Part shown: piece by piece, positions 45,092 to 55,012 of the stretch
Numbering within the stretch: position 1 is the stretch's first letter
How the letters are laid out: each line of letters opens with the position of its first letter
Source: Novosphingobium sp. ERN07
Lineage (GTDB): Bacteria > Pseudomonadota > Alphaproteobacteria > Sphingomonadales > Sphingomonadaceae
Assembly (NCBI RefSeq): GCF_012641335.1
Contig: NZ_JABAID010000006.1
Location: 172,994-236,993, forward strand
Direction: 5' to 3'
Length of the DNA: 64,000 nt
Notes under the pieces: generated by a model
Told to the model about the DNA's origin: nothing
Seen by the model: the letters and a program-made list of their open reading frames with translations, nothing else
The model's database searches: none
Translations under genes and position numbers: made by a program

Positions 45092-45625
45092 TTACTTCTT
45101 CTTGGCGGCGATCGCCTCGATCTCGATCAGGAACTGCGGAGCGGCAAGGGCTGCGACCTGAAAGGTGGAACGGGCGACCGTGCTGGGGTTTTCGGGCGTC
45201 TTGAAAAACAGCTTGAAGCCTTCATTCGCACCGGCAAAATCCATCTTGCCCAGGTTCGGGTCGGCGGCGACGAACAGCGTCAGCTTGATAACATCGGCCA
45301 TCGTGTAACCGCGCGCTTCAAGGATCGTCTTGATCTTGGTGAGCACGCTGATGGTCTGCGTTTTCGTATCGCCGTAATCGGCAATGGTGGCACCGGGCTT
45401 TGCCGGATCGAGCGGCGCTGCAAGCTGGCCCGACAGGAAGATCATGTCGGTTCCCGCCTTCACATCGGCGGCTTCAAGGATCAGCGCGTTGGGGTTGGAC
45501 TGTATCTTGGTTACTTGCGCAACGGCAGTGCCGGGCAGGGCGGAGGCGATAAGTCCGGCAGTCAGCGATGTGAGCCATCCTGCCGCGCGCAAGGATTTCC
45601 AAAGAGAAAACGGGCTGTGCGACAT
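45092..45625 (-). CDS. RidA (YjgF/UK114) family protein with signal peptide
   Basis: 177 residues. An N-terminal signal peptide (AAGWLTSLTAGLIASALPG, cleavage near AVAQ, about residue 37) is followed by one RidA domain: FLSGQLAAP, TKTQTISVLTKIKTILEARGYTMADV, VARSTFQVAALAAPQFLIEIEAIA. The Arg in VARSTF corresponds to the catalytic arginine of imine deaminases. Most RidA proteins are cytosolic, so export is unusual. ATG 45625 follows AAGGAG. It converges on piuC with 3 bp between stops. Confidence 0.88.
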   Translation of the reverse strand: MSHSPFSLWKSLRAAGWLTSLTAGLIASALPGTAVAQVTKIQSNPNALILEAADVKAGTDMIFLSGQLAAPLDPAKPGATIADYGDTKTQTISVLTKIKTILEARGYTMADVIKLTLFVAADPNLGKMDFAGANEGFKLFFKTPENPSTVARSTFQVAALAAPQFLIEIEAIAAKKK

Positions 45626-45744
45626 TGAACACTCCTTACAGATGCCAGCCTGCAATCGCGCGCAATCGCGGTGATCTGCAGGAACTGCCATCACATTAGG
45701 ATTGCCCTGCCGTGCGCTCGAATCCTTTGTTGAGAAGAGGGCGG

Positions 45745-46767
45745 TCAGACCAAGTAGTGCGCCAGCAATTGCAGGATCGCAGAATAATAATCCTGATCGA
45801 GCGTTTCGGGCTGCGGACCGCCCAACACGCGCGCCGCCACGGCCTGCCCACCCGCGGACAGGCCATAGGGAGCGACCTCTCCTGATTGCACATCAATCCA
45901 GGCCGGAATTTGCGCTCCACTGGTGGACAGGCCGCGCCACCATGCGGCTACGGAATCGGCCACCGCCATGCGGCGGCCCGCGCTGGCATAAAGCGGCACA
46001 CGGATGGCATCGAAGCCGAAGCGGGGCGGCTTGTCGCTGGCGGGTGATAGCTTGCCGTCGGGTGCGATTTCGAACCAATCGACCGGCAGTGAATGGTTGC
46101 CGAACCGCGCGGCGGTGAGCAGCTTTATGCCATCGTCCGTAACCGGCGCCCAAACCGCTTCGCCATCAAGCGCGGCAAAGGCATCAAGTGCGGACCATAT
46201 GTAGTATGATGGGTTGACCACGGTGCGATGTGCGTCGGAAAAGCCTTGCAACCCCGGCAGCAGCACCAGATGGCCAGCACGCTCTACCACAAGGCGGCTG
46301 CGGATAGCGCTGCGAATTTCGGTCGATTGGCGGGCATAATCGGACCGCTTCCACGCCTTTGCTGCGCGGGCCAGTGCCCATGCGATCAGGATATCGCCAT
46401 CGGTAGCATTGTTGCGATCCGCCACGGCCACGGCATCGCGTGGATCGTATTTCCATGCGTGGAGCGTCACGTCGTTGCGACGCAACGTTTCGGCAGTCCA
46501 TCGTGCAAGCGAATCAAAGGTTTCCCGGTCGTTGTTAAGGCTGGCCAGCAACATGCCATAGCCTTGTCCTTCGCTGTGGCTGATGTTGCCATTGCCGTTG
46601 TCGATCACGCGTCCGGCGGGCGTGATGAAGCGTTCGCGGAAGGCAGGCCAGAAGCCTTGGCGCACTTTCGCATTGCCGCTGGGCACTTTGGCGCAGGCGG
46701 CGGTCAGCACGGCGATACCGCCGAGAATGACATCGCGGCGATCAAAACGCAGGGGATCAAACTCCAT
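45745..46767 (-). CDS. bcsZ: Endo-beta-1,4-glucanase of GH8 family (BcsZ)
   Basis: 340 residues. Catalytic Glu66 is in ISHSEGQGYGMLLA and the base Asp in NNATDGDILIAWALA; SYYIWSALDAFAAL is also GH8-like. It trims cellulose during export in the periplasm. The N-terminus RFDRRDVILGGIAVLTAAC has a twin-arginine pair and a lipobox (LTAAC, Cys25), so it could be a Tat-exported lipoprotein. ATG 46767 overlaps bcsD by 11 nt; an ATG at 46791 is possible. Last gene of the cellulose operon. Confidence 0.9.
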   Translation of the reverse strand: MEFDPLRFDRRDVILGGIAVLTAACAKVPSGNAKVRQGFWPAFRERFITPAGRVIDNGNGNISHSEGQGYGMLLASLNNDRETFDSLARWTAETLRRNDVTLHAWKYDPRDAVAVADRNNATDGDILIAWALARAAKAWKRSDYARQSTEIRSAIRSRLVVERAGHLVLLPGLQGFSDAHRTVVNPSYYIWSALDAFAALDGEAVWAPVTDDGIKLLTAARFGNHSLPVDWFEIAPDGKLSPASDKPPRFGFDAIRVPLYASAGRRMAVADSVAAWWRGLSTSGAQIPAWIDVQSGEVAPYGLSAGGQAVAARVLGGPQPETLDQDYYSAILQLLAHYLV

Positions 46768-47206
46768 GACGCAGTTCGATTTTCCGTTCATGCCAAGTGG
46801 CGGAAGTTTGAACATTGGCGGCGCTACCAAGCGCGCGGAAGCAGGCATCGAAGGTGCCGCGCAGAAGTTCGACGAGGAATGGGCGTGCGGCGGGGGAGAG
46901 CACATCGGGACGAAGAAGACCCGGATCGTGTTCAACCACCAGCGCGGTTTCATCCACGTCCAAGTGGCATTCGCCAAGGTCCAGTTCGCTCCATAGGCGG
47001 TTTAGGTGCATCTCAAGGTCGTTCAGACCTGTCACCTGATCCAAACGGATGCGAGCGGCAAGACGCTGGCCGAGCGCAAACCCAAAGCCCGCGATCTGCT
47101 GGGGCGAAGCGGCATCTGCCAATTCGGCAACAACTTCGGAAAGGATCAGCGGAACGCCGGGCGAGCGGGTGCTGCCGAAGGCTTCACGCAGGGGCATCTG
47201 GATCAC
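46757..47206 (-). CDS. bcsD: Cellulose synthase subunit D
   Basis: 149 residues, close to the 156 of Komagataeibacter BcsD, no signal peptide, mostly helical. GFGFALGQRLAARI, LEMHLNRLWSELDLG and ARPFLVELLRGTFDACFRALG agree with the BcsD fold. BcsD forms octameric rings in the periplasm or near the synthase that align glucan chains and promote crystalline cellulose. Its ATG overlaps the bcsC stop by four bases. The call leans on length, position and these motifs. Confidence 0.85.
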   Translation of the reverse strand: MIQMPLREAFGSTRSPGVPLILSEVVAELADAASPQQIAGFGFALGQRLAARIRLDQVTGLNDLEMHLNRLWSELDLGECHLDVDETALVVEHDPGLLRPDVLSPAARPFLVELLRGTFDACFRALGSAANVQTSATWHERKIELRHGV

Positions 47207-50200
47207 CGGGTTCCTCCAATCGCCTGCCGAATTCCTATCAGCGAGCGGAATTCCTCGTATTGTCCGAAGCTTGTGAACGAAATGTTGCCGCCGACCTGCG
47301 TATTGGGCGAAACCTTGTAATAAACTTCGCCGCCTGCCGAGATGGCAAAGCCGGTTCGGCTCAGGCTGTCGTAGCGAGCGCGCACATCGGTGTTGAGGTC
47401 TTTCAGGGCATCGAGAATGGCCTGTAGCGCCGGGTCGGTGGGATAAAGCGCGGTTTCATCCTGGCTGAAGCTCTGGAAACCAGGTGTCAGGTTTGCCTTG
47501 ATGTCCAGCGTTTCGCTTTCCAGCGTGTAGTTGATCGGGAAGCCGATGGACAGGAAGCTTTGTGGGCTGAAGTAGCCGCCGTGGCCGTAAGTGAAGAAGT
47601 TCTGATTGTTGTCGTAGGTCTGGTAATTGGCATTGATGCCGCCAGTCAGTTGCGATCGTTCACCTTTTACCAGGCGAAGATAGCCGCCGACGTTGGCCTC
47701 GATCCCGCGATTGTTGCGGACGTTGGCGCCACGATACTGGTTGTAGGCAACTTCGCCGTAAACGCCGTTGCCGTTGCGATCATAGGAGAAACCCGCGCCG
47801 CCGCCGGTGCGCATGACCTGCCCCCAGCGCTCCCCGGTAACGGGATCGCGGGTGCCGGCATAGGATACAACGGAATCGGTGACCGGTTTGCGCTCTGCCC
47901 ATGCCTTGGCTTGCACGCCGGGTGAAAGTTCGGGTGTGATTGCGGCGCGGAAGGTGGCTTTGGTTTCGCCCATGCCGATGGGCGTGGTGCCGCCTTCGAC
48001 CTGCACTGTGCGATCAGCATAGCCGACGGTGAACGCGACGCCGGATGCCTGTTGCGTTTGTGCTTGGCTGAGAACGGCGCGCTCTTCATCGACGATGGCC
48101 TGCGCTTCGATAGTGGCGTTCTGGCCGAAGCGGGCGAGGCCTGAGCCGATGGGGCGACCGGAATCGATCACCACGGCCTCGGCGCGCGCCTTCACGCGGC
48201 CACCGGCAAGGCCGGTCGAGAATTCGGCAGTGCCCTTGATCTCGCTCATCGCGCTGAGGCCGGTTTCACCCTTGCGGCTGCGATAACCGGTCTGAAGATC
48301 GGCGCGGGGGCGGGCGTCCTCGCTGAGCGTTTCGATATCGGAGGCGATGGAGGCAAGGACCGGATCGACCGGGCCAGCGGGCACGCCTGACTCGAAGCCA
48401 TTGTCCGCCGCTGGCATGGCTGGCGCGGGCACCCCGAACGACCCGGCAGGCGCGCCGCCCCATGCGGCGGGCGACTGCGCTACCATTGATGGCATTGAGG
48501 CGACCGGTGCAGCGGAGGCATAGGCTTGGGGCGTATAGCTGGTACTGGCGTATGTGTTGCCCACGGGCTGCGACGGCAAGCGAGTGCCATTTCCCAACGC
48601 GAAAGGATTTACTGCAACAGGTGCCGGGGCAGCAAAGGCCTGCGCGCGGAAGGGATTGCTGTCCGCCGCGCCAGTCGTGGCGGCGAATGGGTTTGCGCCC
48701 GGCGCGATGGCCGTGGTGCCGCCGTTCTGGCGGGCATAGAGTTCGCGCGCTTCCTTGAGCAGACGCACGGCGGCGCCCTTGTCCCCCCGATCCTGCGCCA
48801 CGCGGGCAAGTGTGAGGTGGACCTGATAGTCATCCGGGTAAGCAGCCAGCGCACGATCTGCGGCCTGCTTCGACAGATCGCGGTCGCCCGCACCCTGCGC
48901 GGTCTGCGCAAGGCCGAGCAGAGCGTCTCGGTTGCGGGCATCGCGGGCGAGCACGAGTTGATAGGACTGCGCGGCGCGGGCAGCCATGCCGCCGTTTTGG
49001 TAAAGGCGGGCGAGTGCGGCAAGGATTTCGGTATTGTCGGGCGCGGCGTTCCAGGCGCCCTGCAGCAGATCGAACGCAGGCGCGAACTGGCCGGCAAGGC
49101 GCATCCGGTCTGCTTGCGAAACTGCAAGGCCCGCTGACATCCGCGCCACCGCGCGCTGTGCATCGGGTGATGAGCCGCCGAGTGCAGAGGCCTTTTGCAA
49201 GGCGGTCCGCGCCAGATCATCGCGCCCCGTGCTAGCCAGAACGCGCACCAGCGCATCGTAACCACCAAGGTCGGTGATCTCACCATCCAGCGCCGACTGG
49301 GCGAGGCTGGCCGCGCTCGCTTCGTCACCCAGATCATAGAGCGCGCCAGCCACTTCGGCCCGGCGCGCAGCGGGCAGCGAAGGCACGCTGGCAATCTGGC
49401 GAAGGGCCGAGATGGCACCAGATTTCTGCCCGGTTTCGGCAAGTGCCTTGGCGCGGGCGATGGCGGCTTCGATCTTGATCGAGATCGAGAAGTTGCGCAT
49501 CGCCGGGCTGCGGCGGCTTTCGGGCACGCGCTCTACCAAGGCTGAGGCGGCGAGCAGGTTGCCAAGATCCTTGTTGATCAGGGCAGCAGCATAGAGCGCA
49601 TCAGGGTCGGTCGACTGGGCGAGCGAGCCGACCAGAGATTCCGCTTCGGCACGGCGACCGCGCCCGATCATGAAACGGGCAAATTCGTAGCGGATCCAGG
49701 GATCGTTGCGATCTGCCACAAGCCCGCCCTGAAATTCCTGCTCGGCGGCATAGTCATCACCCCGCGCCATCGCGGCCAATGCTCTGCCTCTGGCGGCGCG
49801 GCTGGCAAGACGGGCTTCGTCGGCACCGCCACCGGCACTGGCCTGGCGATAAAGATCGGCGGAATCGGCAAAGCGACCCTGCTTTTCATAGATCTGTGCA
49901 AGCAGTTCCAGCGCGGGCTGCGGTTGGGCATATCCGAGGCGGACGGTGTCTTCGGCAATGGCTTGGGCCTTATCGATATAGCCCTTGTTGAGCGCTTCAC
50001 GAGCGTCTTCAATACCGCCGAAGAAGCGGGCGGAGGCGAACGCTTCGGTCCAGCGGCCTGCGCCGGGCAGGCGGGAAGCCCGTTCGAGCAGATCGCGCGC
50101 TTCGGCAAAACGGTTCTGCCGCAGGCGCACGATGCCAAGGCCGCCCAGTGCATCGCCATCGTTGCGGTCGGCCGCCAGCGCCCGTTCAAAGCGTGAAGCA

Positions 50201-50604
50201 GCGGTGGAAAGGTCACCGGAATCGAGCGCGGAGAACCCGGCGACGCGGGCAGTTCCGGCGGTGCTGGAGGCCGTGCGGGCCGGAGCGGTGGAAGGGTTGC
50301 GCGGTGCTGGTGCAGGCTTGGCAACAGGCGCCGCACGGGCAGGTGCCGGAGCCGGTTTCGCCGCTGGAGCAGGTGCCGGTTTGGGGCGTACAGGCGCTGC
50401 CTCTGCCGCCGAAGGATCGAGCGCGCGGGCGCGGCGTAGCGCTTGGTCCGCCAGATCATTGCGGCCTTTGGACCGCCAGTAGGCCGCCTGATCGAGCAGG
50501 GCCTTCACTGCGGGCGTTTCAGCCAGGGCGACGGTGGGCATGGTTACACCAGCCAGCAGGCCTGCGACGAGTGCGACCCGCACGGAACTTTGCATGCGGC
50601 GCAT
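47203..50604 (-). CDS. bcsC: Cellulose export outer-membrane protein BcsC
   Basis: 1133 residues. Signal peptide ends at ALA-ETP (about 28); a Pro/Ala-rich linker (about 65-115) is followed by many TPR-like repeats (about 120-640), a second linker, and a C-terminal barrel (about 780-1133) with TVQVEGGTTPIGMGETK, GGAGFSYDRNGNGVYGEVAYNQYRG and ending GIRQAIGGTR. TPRs bind the glucan or peptidoglycan and the barrel is the pore. ATG 50604 is one base after the bcsAB stop (TGAGATG) with GAAGAGGG upstream. Confidence 0.93.
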   Translation of the reverse strand: MRRMQSSVRVALVAGLLAGVTMPTVALAETPAVKALLDQAAYWRSKGRNDLADQALRRARALDPSAAEAAPVRPKPAPAPAAKPAPAPARAAPVAKPAPAPRNPSTAPARTASSTAGTARVAGFSALDSGDLSTAASRFERALAADRNDGDALGGLGIVRLRQNRFAEARDLLERASRLPGAGRWTEAFASARFFGGIEDAREALNKGYIDKAQAIAEDTVRLGYAQPQPALELLAQIYEKQGRFADSADLYRQASAGGGADEARLASRAARGRALAAMARGDDYAAEQEFQGGLVADRNDPWIRYEFARFMIGRGRRAEAESLVGSLAQSTDPDALYAAALINKDLGNLLAASALVERVPESRRSPAMRNFSISIKIEAAIARAKALAETGQKSGAISALRQIASVPSLPAARRAEVAGALYDLGDEASAASLAQSALDGEITDLGGYDALVRVLASTGRDDLARTALQKASALGGSSPDAQRAVARMSAGLAVSQADRMRLAGQFAPAFDLLQGAWNAAPDNTEILAALARLYQNGGMAARAAQSYQLVLARDARNRDALLGLAQTAQGAGDRDLSKQAADRALAAYPDDYQVHLTLARVAQDRGDKGAAVRLLKEARELYARQNGGTTAIAPGANPFAATTGAADSNPFRAQAFAAPAPVAVNPFALGNGTRLPSQPVGNTYASTSYTPQAYASAAPVASMPSMVAQSPAAWGGAPAGSFGVPAPAMPAADNGFESGVPAGPVDPVLASIASDIETLSEDARPRADLQTGYRSRKGETGLSAMSEIKGTAEFSTGLAGGRVKARAEAVVIDSGRPIGSGLARFGQNATIEAQAIVDEERAVLSQAQTQQASGVAFTVGYADRTVQVEGGTTPIGMGETKATFRAAITPELSPGVQAKAWAERKPVTDSVVSYAGTRDPVTGERWGQVMRTGGGAGFSYDRNGNGVYGEVAYNQYRGANVRNNRGIEANVGGYLRLVKGERSQLTGGINANYQTYDNNQNFFTYGHGGYFSPQSFLSIGFPINYTLESETLDIKANLTPGFQSFSQDETALYPTDPALQAILDALKDLNTDVRARYDSLSRTGFAISAGGEVYYKVSPNTQVGGNISFTSFGQYEEFRSLIGIRQAIGGTR

Positions 50605-50605
50605 C

Positions 50606-53600
50606 TCAGGCACCCTCTTCATCATTGGCAGCAAGGCGGGCCTTGGCCTGGCGGCTGAAAAACAGATAAACCGGGCCGGTGAGAGCAAGCGCCAGCAACA
50701 GGGTGGACAGCGCCATCAGCAGCGGCCGTTTGCTGAACCAGTAAGCCACTTTCATCCATATCGGCAGCGAACCGACCCAGTAGGTCGGGCCGACAGCATA
50801 GCTGGCCATCCCATCGCCCGAAGTGACGGAAAGATCGCCCTGAATCTGGGCGTTGATCTTGGCATCGGCCATGCCATCGACCAATTGCGGCAACTGGCGC
50901 GGATCATCGGCCAACAGGGCAACAACGGTGCGATCCGGGGCATAGGGAGAGCGGAAGCTGGCAATGCCGGTGAAGCCACGCGCGCTTTGCACGATGGCAG
51001 CGACTTCTTCGGGATCAGCCTGATCACGGTTGCTGAACAATGCGCCGACGTATTGCAGCGGCGAACCCTGGCTGACTTTCAGCCCGCCCCCTTCGTAGTG
51101 AACCGGGGCATTCGCAAAGAACTGCTCCGCCCCGGCAAGCGAGGAACTGCCAATGACAAGGACGTCCTGATCGGCAAGGCGTTCTGGCTGGATACGGTCC
51201 GCAACGGTCACGCCGGTGGCGGCAGCGCCGGTTGCATCGCCAAACCGCCCCATCAGGCCAAGGAAAGCTTCGACCGATGCGGGCGATGGGTTACCCGCCA
51301 TGATCACCGTTGTTTCAGCCAGATCGGGGCGCACCGTGAAAGGATAGCCTGCGCTGGCGAAAGGGGCGAGGTCGGGCATTTCGATGCCGTGATAGGCATC
51401 GGTCAGGTCGATGGTCGATTCAGGCAGGACCGAGACGCGAACGTTATCGGGCAGCATTCCGGTGCACTTCTGCTTGTTGGCGACGATCAGGTTGTAATCG
51501 AACACGATCTCATTCTGGCCGAACAGGGCATAGCGTGGAAGAACGACGCTCTGATTGCCATCGTGGCTGTTTACGCCCTTCGATCCGAACAGACCCGTCC
51601 ACCAGCTACCGGTGAGCGGCAGCGTTTTCAGATATTGTCCGTTCATCGAAACATCGAGGCGCGACGCATCGCGATCAAGCCAGTTGGCGATCGGATATCG
51701 ATAGCGCAGATCGATCTCGCCGCCTTGGCGCGGCCAGAAAAACAGGTCTGGGGCAACCCGGAAGCGCGCCGTTAGAGGGCCGGGGGGCAGGCCCAGACCT
51801 TGGAGGGCATAGGGTTCGGTCATTTCACCAAGGCGGATGGCGCGGTCGGTCGGCAGCCAGCGTGGCGCGCCGTAGCGTGGCCAAGTGGGGATGCGCGCGC
51901 CTTCGAAGCTCATGCGCGGGCCGCCGAACACGCCCTTTCCGGTGGCAATGGCTCCAGCGGCAAGGCGCAGTTCGGCATTGTCGCGGCCCATGATGACGAG
52001 CAACGTACCAGTCTTGTCGCGCGGGTTGGCGATGACGGCAGCCGAGGGACCGTTCACCGCAAGGCCGAGTTCGGGCATTGCGCCGTTGCGATTGAGGAAG
52101 ACCACGGCGTTGCCGGTGGGAAGCTGGCCGAAAGAGGGCTTGAACGCGAAGCCGCGATAGCTGGCAAGGCTGCCCAGCCACGATGCGATGGGCGCTGCAG
52201 CCTCAAGCTCGCCGGCGCGGGGCTGTCCGGCAAAGACGAACGGCACCTTGAGCGCGGCGTTGATGCCCTTTTCGAAGAAGGGCGCTGGCAGGCGGGCGAG
52301 GTCAGGGCGCATCGGCAGATGCTGCTTGGTCAGATCCAGCCACGAGCGGGTGTTGCTGATGTTGGCCCAGAGCAGGCTGTTGAACGGATCTTCGCAATCG
52401 CGCGCATAGTGGCCGATCAGGCGCAGGTTGAGCTGATTGTCACCCGGCAGGAAAAGCGCAGGGTTGACCGGAACGGTGATAACCTGTCCGCCTGAGTTCT
52501 CTGGCTTCAACGGGACGATCTGTGCGACTTCACCGTTGACGATGACGACGAGCTGGCTGCTGTCGCCCAGCAGGGCGGGCGACCATGCCGCCTGAAGCGT
52601 GATTGTGGCGGCGCTGACCACTTCGTCCTGCCGGATGCCGAAGGGAATGCTGATTTCGCCGCGCGTGCCCTGAAGGCGGATCGCGTTGCGGATGCGCAAG
52701 TCCTTGAAGGTAAGGCGTTCGGTATCGAGTGCCGTGGTGGTTGGCGCGGGCGCTGAGGGCGCGACGACGGGTGCGGCACGGACTGCGCCGGGCAGCATTG
52801 CATATCCGGCAGTCGCAATGGCGAGCGCGATGGCGGCGGCTTTCGCGAGGGGGGCAGCGGTAAGACCGGAGGCCTTTTCTGCGTCCTTTGCGGCCTTCGC
52901 CATCGCGGCCTGTTCTGCCTTTTGCACCCTGCGTTCGGCAAAGTTCAGGCGCAATGCGCGCTTTACGGTCATGGCGTCGATCACGATGATATCCTGAAGC
53001 GAGCGCAGTCCTGCCACGCGCTCGGGTGGGGCGGGGCGCTGCCAGGCGTCGGCTCTACCCATGATGGCGCGCACAAGCTGGCGTGCGGCAATGTTTTCCA
53101 GCGGACGGAACTTGACCGAAACGAAGCCATCGCGGCGGCGGATCTGATCCACGCGGATCGCCAGATTTTCAGCACCGGTGGACAGGACCACGTGCGTGAC
53201 AGCGATATCGAGCGGTGCAACGCCCGCGGGCAGCTCAATCGCAGCGCCGCCCATCGAAATATCGGTAGTCATGCCTTTGGCAACGTGACCGGATGCGAAG
53301 TGGACGGTTACGGGCAAGCGCGCTTGCAGGCGGATTTCCTGCCGCGATTGGCGGGTTTCGCGTGCCACCGATACAGCGGCCAGCAGCAGGATCAGGCTGA
53401 AGCTTGCCCATGCCAGATTGAGCGCCAACGTATCGAGCTGGACGTTGAAGTATTGCGGGAAGAAGGCGTACTTGGCGATAGCCAGCGCCATGCCGCCAAC
53501 CAACAGGCCAACCGTGATCAGGTGCGGCTTGACAATGGCCCAATCGAAATAGGTCCGGTCCAGCACGCCGCCCTTGTCGGTCACGTTGAACTTGCCCTTG

Positions 53601-55012
53601 CGCGGCTGGAACCATGTGATGACGGTGGGTGCAACCAGGTGGAAGGCGAGGATCGTTTCGTAGATCTCCCCCCAGAACGGACGCCGCCAACCAACCTGCT
53701 GCCGCTCGGATGCAACCTGCGAACAGAACAGGTGGGGCAGGGCATAGGCAAAGATCAGCGAGGCAGAGGCCTGAATGATATTCTGGCCGAAGATCAGGTA
53801 GGCCAGCGGGCTGGTGAGAAACACAATGCGCGGCAGCGGAAACTGGAAGTGCAGCATGGCATTGAGGTAGCAAAGTCGCTGCTGCCATTTCAGGCCCTTG
53901 CCCAGAAGCGGATTATCGATGCGCATGATCTGGGTCATCCCGCGCGCCCAGCGGATGCGCTGACCGACATGGACGACGAGGCGTTCTGTGGCGAGGCCTG
54001 CGGAAAGGCGCGCCGAGATATAGGCCGTGTTCCACCCCATGCGCTGCAGTTTGAGCGCGGTGTGCGCGTCCTCGGTCACCGTCTCGCCCGCAAAACCATT
54101 GGTCTGCATCAGCGCTTCACGGCGGATCACGGCGCATGATCCGCAAAAGAACGTGGCGTTCCACAGGTCGTTGCCGTCCTGAACTGGGTTGTAGAACAGG
54201 TCGCCTTCGCCGGGCATATCGCGCACGGGAGCCAGATTGCGCTGCACAGGATCGGGCGAATAGAAGAAGTGCGGCGTCTGCATCAATGCCAGCTTGGCGT
54301 CCTTCTGGAACCAGCCAAGCGACAGTTGCAGGAACGAGCGTGTGGGCACGTGGTCGCAATCGAAGATGGCGATCAACTCGCCATCGGTCTTTTTCATGGC
54401 GGCGTTGAGATTGCCGGCCTTCGCGTGCAGGTTGTTGTCGCGCGTGATGTAACCACAGCCTGCCTCGCGCGCGAAGGCGCGGAATTCGGGGCGGCGGCCA
54501 TCGTCGAGAATAAAGACCCGGAAGCGGTCTGCCGGGTAATCCATGTCCATTGCCGCGTAGACCGTGTTGCGGACGATCTCCAGGCTTTCGTTGTAGGTCG
54601 GGATGTAGACATCGACTGTCGGCCAGTGGTCGGGGTCGCCTTCGATCTCCACTGGCGGGCGTTCAAGCGGCCAGCTTGTTTGCAGGAAGCCCAACAGCAG
54701 CAGGACCCAGGCGTAAAGCTCTGCCAGATAGAGGCCGCTGCCGAACAGGAATTCGGGCAAGGTGTTGAACTGCAAGGTCTGGGTGGTGCGCCAGAACATG
54801 TAGCGGGTGGAGGTGAGGATCGCGAGAATCCCCAGAGTCAGCGCCGCCTTGCGCGAACCGCGCCGCGAAAGCAGTATCGTGCCGATGACCGTGCCGCCTG
54901 CCATCAGCCACTGCTGGTGCAGATCGAGCGGGACGCCGATCACGACGGCAGCCGCAAAGAGGATAGCGCCGATGGTGATCCACGGCAGCATCTTGTTGTA
55001 CAGGCGGATCAT
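50606..55012 (-). CDS. bcsAB: Fused cellulose synthase BcsA-BcsB
   Basis: 1468 residues. The BcsA part has about eight membrane helices and a GT2 domain with DDG (170-172), DCD (218-220), TED (313-315) and QRIRW (351-355). A PilZ domain follows (about 555-660) with arginines 557/561/565 and DISMGG (584-589), the c-di-GMP site. A linker and helix (about 725-750) lead into BcsB (about 770-1468), with carbohydrate-binding beta domains and a C-terminal membrane helix. It polymerises UDP-glucose and secretes the chain. Single-chain BcsAB is known from Komagataeibacter; most bacteria have two genes. Confidence 0.95.
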   Translation of the reverse strand: MIRLYNKMLPWITIGAILFAAAVVIGVPLDLHQQWLMAGGTVIGTILLSRRGSRKAALTLGILAILTSTRYMFWRTTQTLQFNTLPEFLFGSGLYLAELYAWVLLLLGFLQTSWPLERPPVEIEGDPDHWPTVDVYIPTYNESLEIVRNTVYAAMDMDYPADRFRVFILDDGRRPEFRAFAREAGCGYITRDNNLHAKAGNLNAAMKKTDGELIAIFDCDHVPTRSFLQLSLGWFQKDAKLALMQTPHFFYSPDPVQRNLAPVRDMPGEGDLFYNPVQDGNDLWNATFFCGSCAVIRREALMQTNGFAGETVTEDAHTALKLQRMGWNTAYISARLSAGLATERLVVHVGQRIRWARGMTQIMRIDNPLLGKGLKWQQRLCYLNAMLHFQFPLPRIVFLTSPLAYLIFGQNIIQASASLIFAYALPHLFCSQVASERQQVGWRRPFWGEIYETILAFHLVAPTVITWFQPRKGKFNVTDKGGVLDRTYFDWAIVKPHLITVGLLVGGMALAIAKYAFFPQYFNVQLDTLALNLAWASFSLILLLAAVSVARETRQSRQEIRLQARLPVTVHFASGHVAKGMTTDISMGGAAIELPAGVAPLDIAVTHVVLSTGAENLAIRVDQIRRRDGFVSVKFRPLENIAARQLVRAIMGRADAWQRPAPPERVAGLRSLQDIIVIDAMTVKRALRLNFAERRVQKAEQAAMAKAAKDAEKASGLTAAPLAKAAAIALAIATAGYAMLPGAVRAAPVVAPSAPAPTTTALDTERLTFKDLRIRNAIRLQGTRGEISIPFGIRQDEVVSAATITLQAAWSPALLGDSSQLVVIVNGEVAQIVPLKPENSGGQVITVPVNPALFLPGDNQLNLRLIGHYARDCEDPFNSLLWANISNTRSWLDLTKQHLPMRPDLARLPAPFFEKGINAALKVPFVFAGQPRAGELEAAAPIASWLGSLASYRGFAFKPSFGQLPTGNAVVFLNRNGAMPELGLAVNGPSAAVIANPRDKTGTLLVIMGRDNAELRLAAGAIATGKGVFGGPRMSFEGARIPTWPRYGAPRWLPTDRAIRLGEMTEPYALQGLGLPPGPLTARFRVAPDLFFWPRQGGEIDLRYRYPIANWLDRDASRLDVSMNGQYLKTLPLTGSWWTGLFGSKGVNSHDGNQSVVLPRYALFGQNEIVFDYNLIVANKQKCTGMLPDNVRVSVLPESTIDLTDAYHGIEMPDLAPFASAGYPFTVRPDLAETTVIMAGNPSPASVEAFLGLMGRFGDATGAAATGVTVADRIQPERLADQDVLVIGSSSLAGAEQFFANAPVHYEGGGLKVSQGSPLQYVGALFSNRDQADPEEVAAIVQSARGFTGIASFRSPYAPDRTVVALLADDPRQLPQLVDGMADAKINAQIQGDLSVTSGDGMASYAVGPTYWVGSLPIWMKVAYWFSKRPLLMALSTLLLALALTGPVYLFFSRQAKARLAANDEEGA

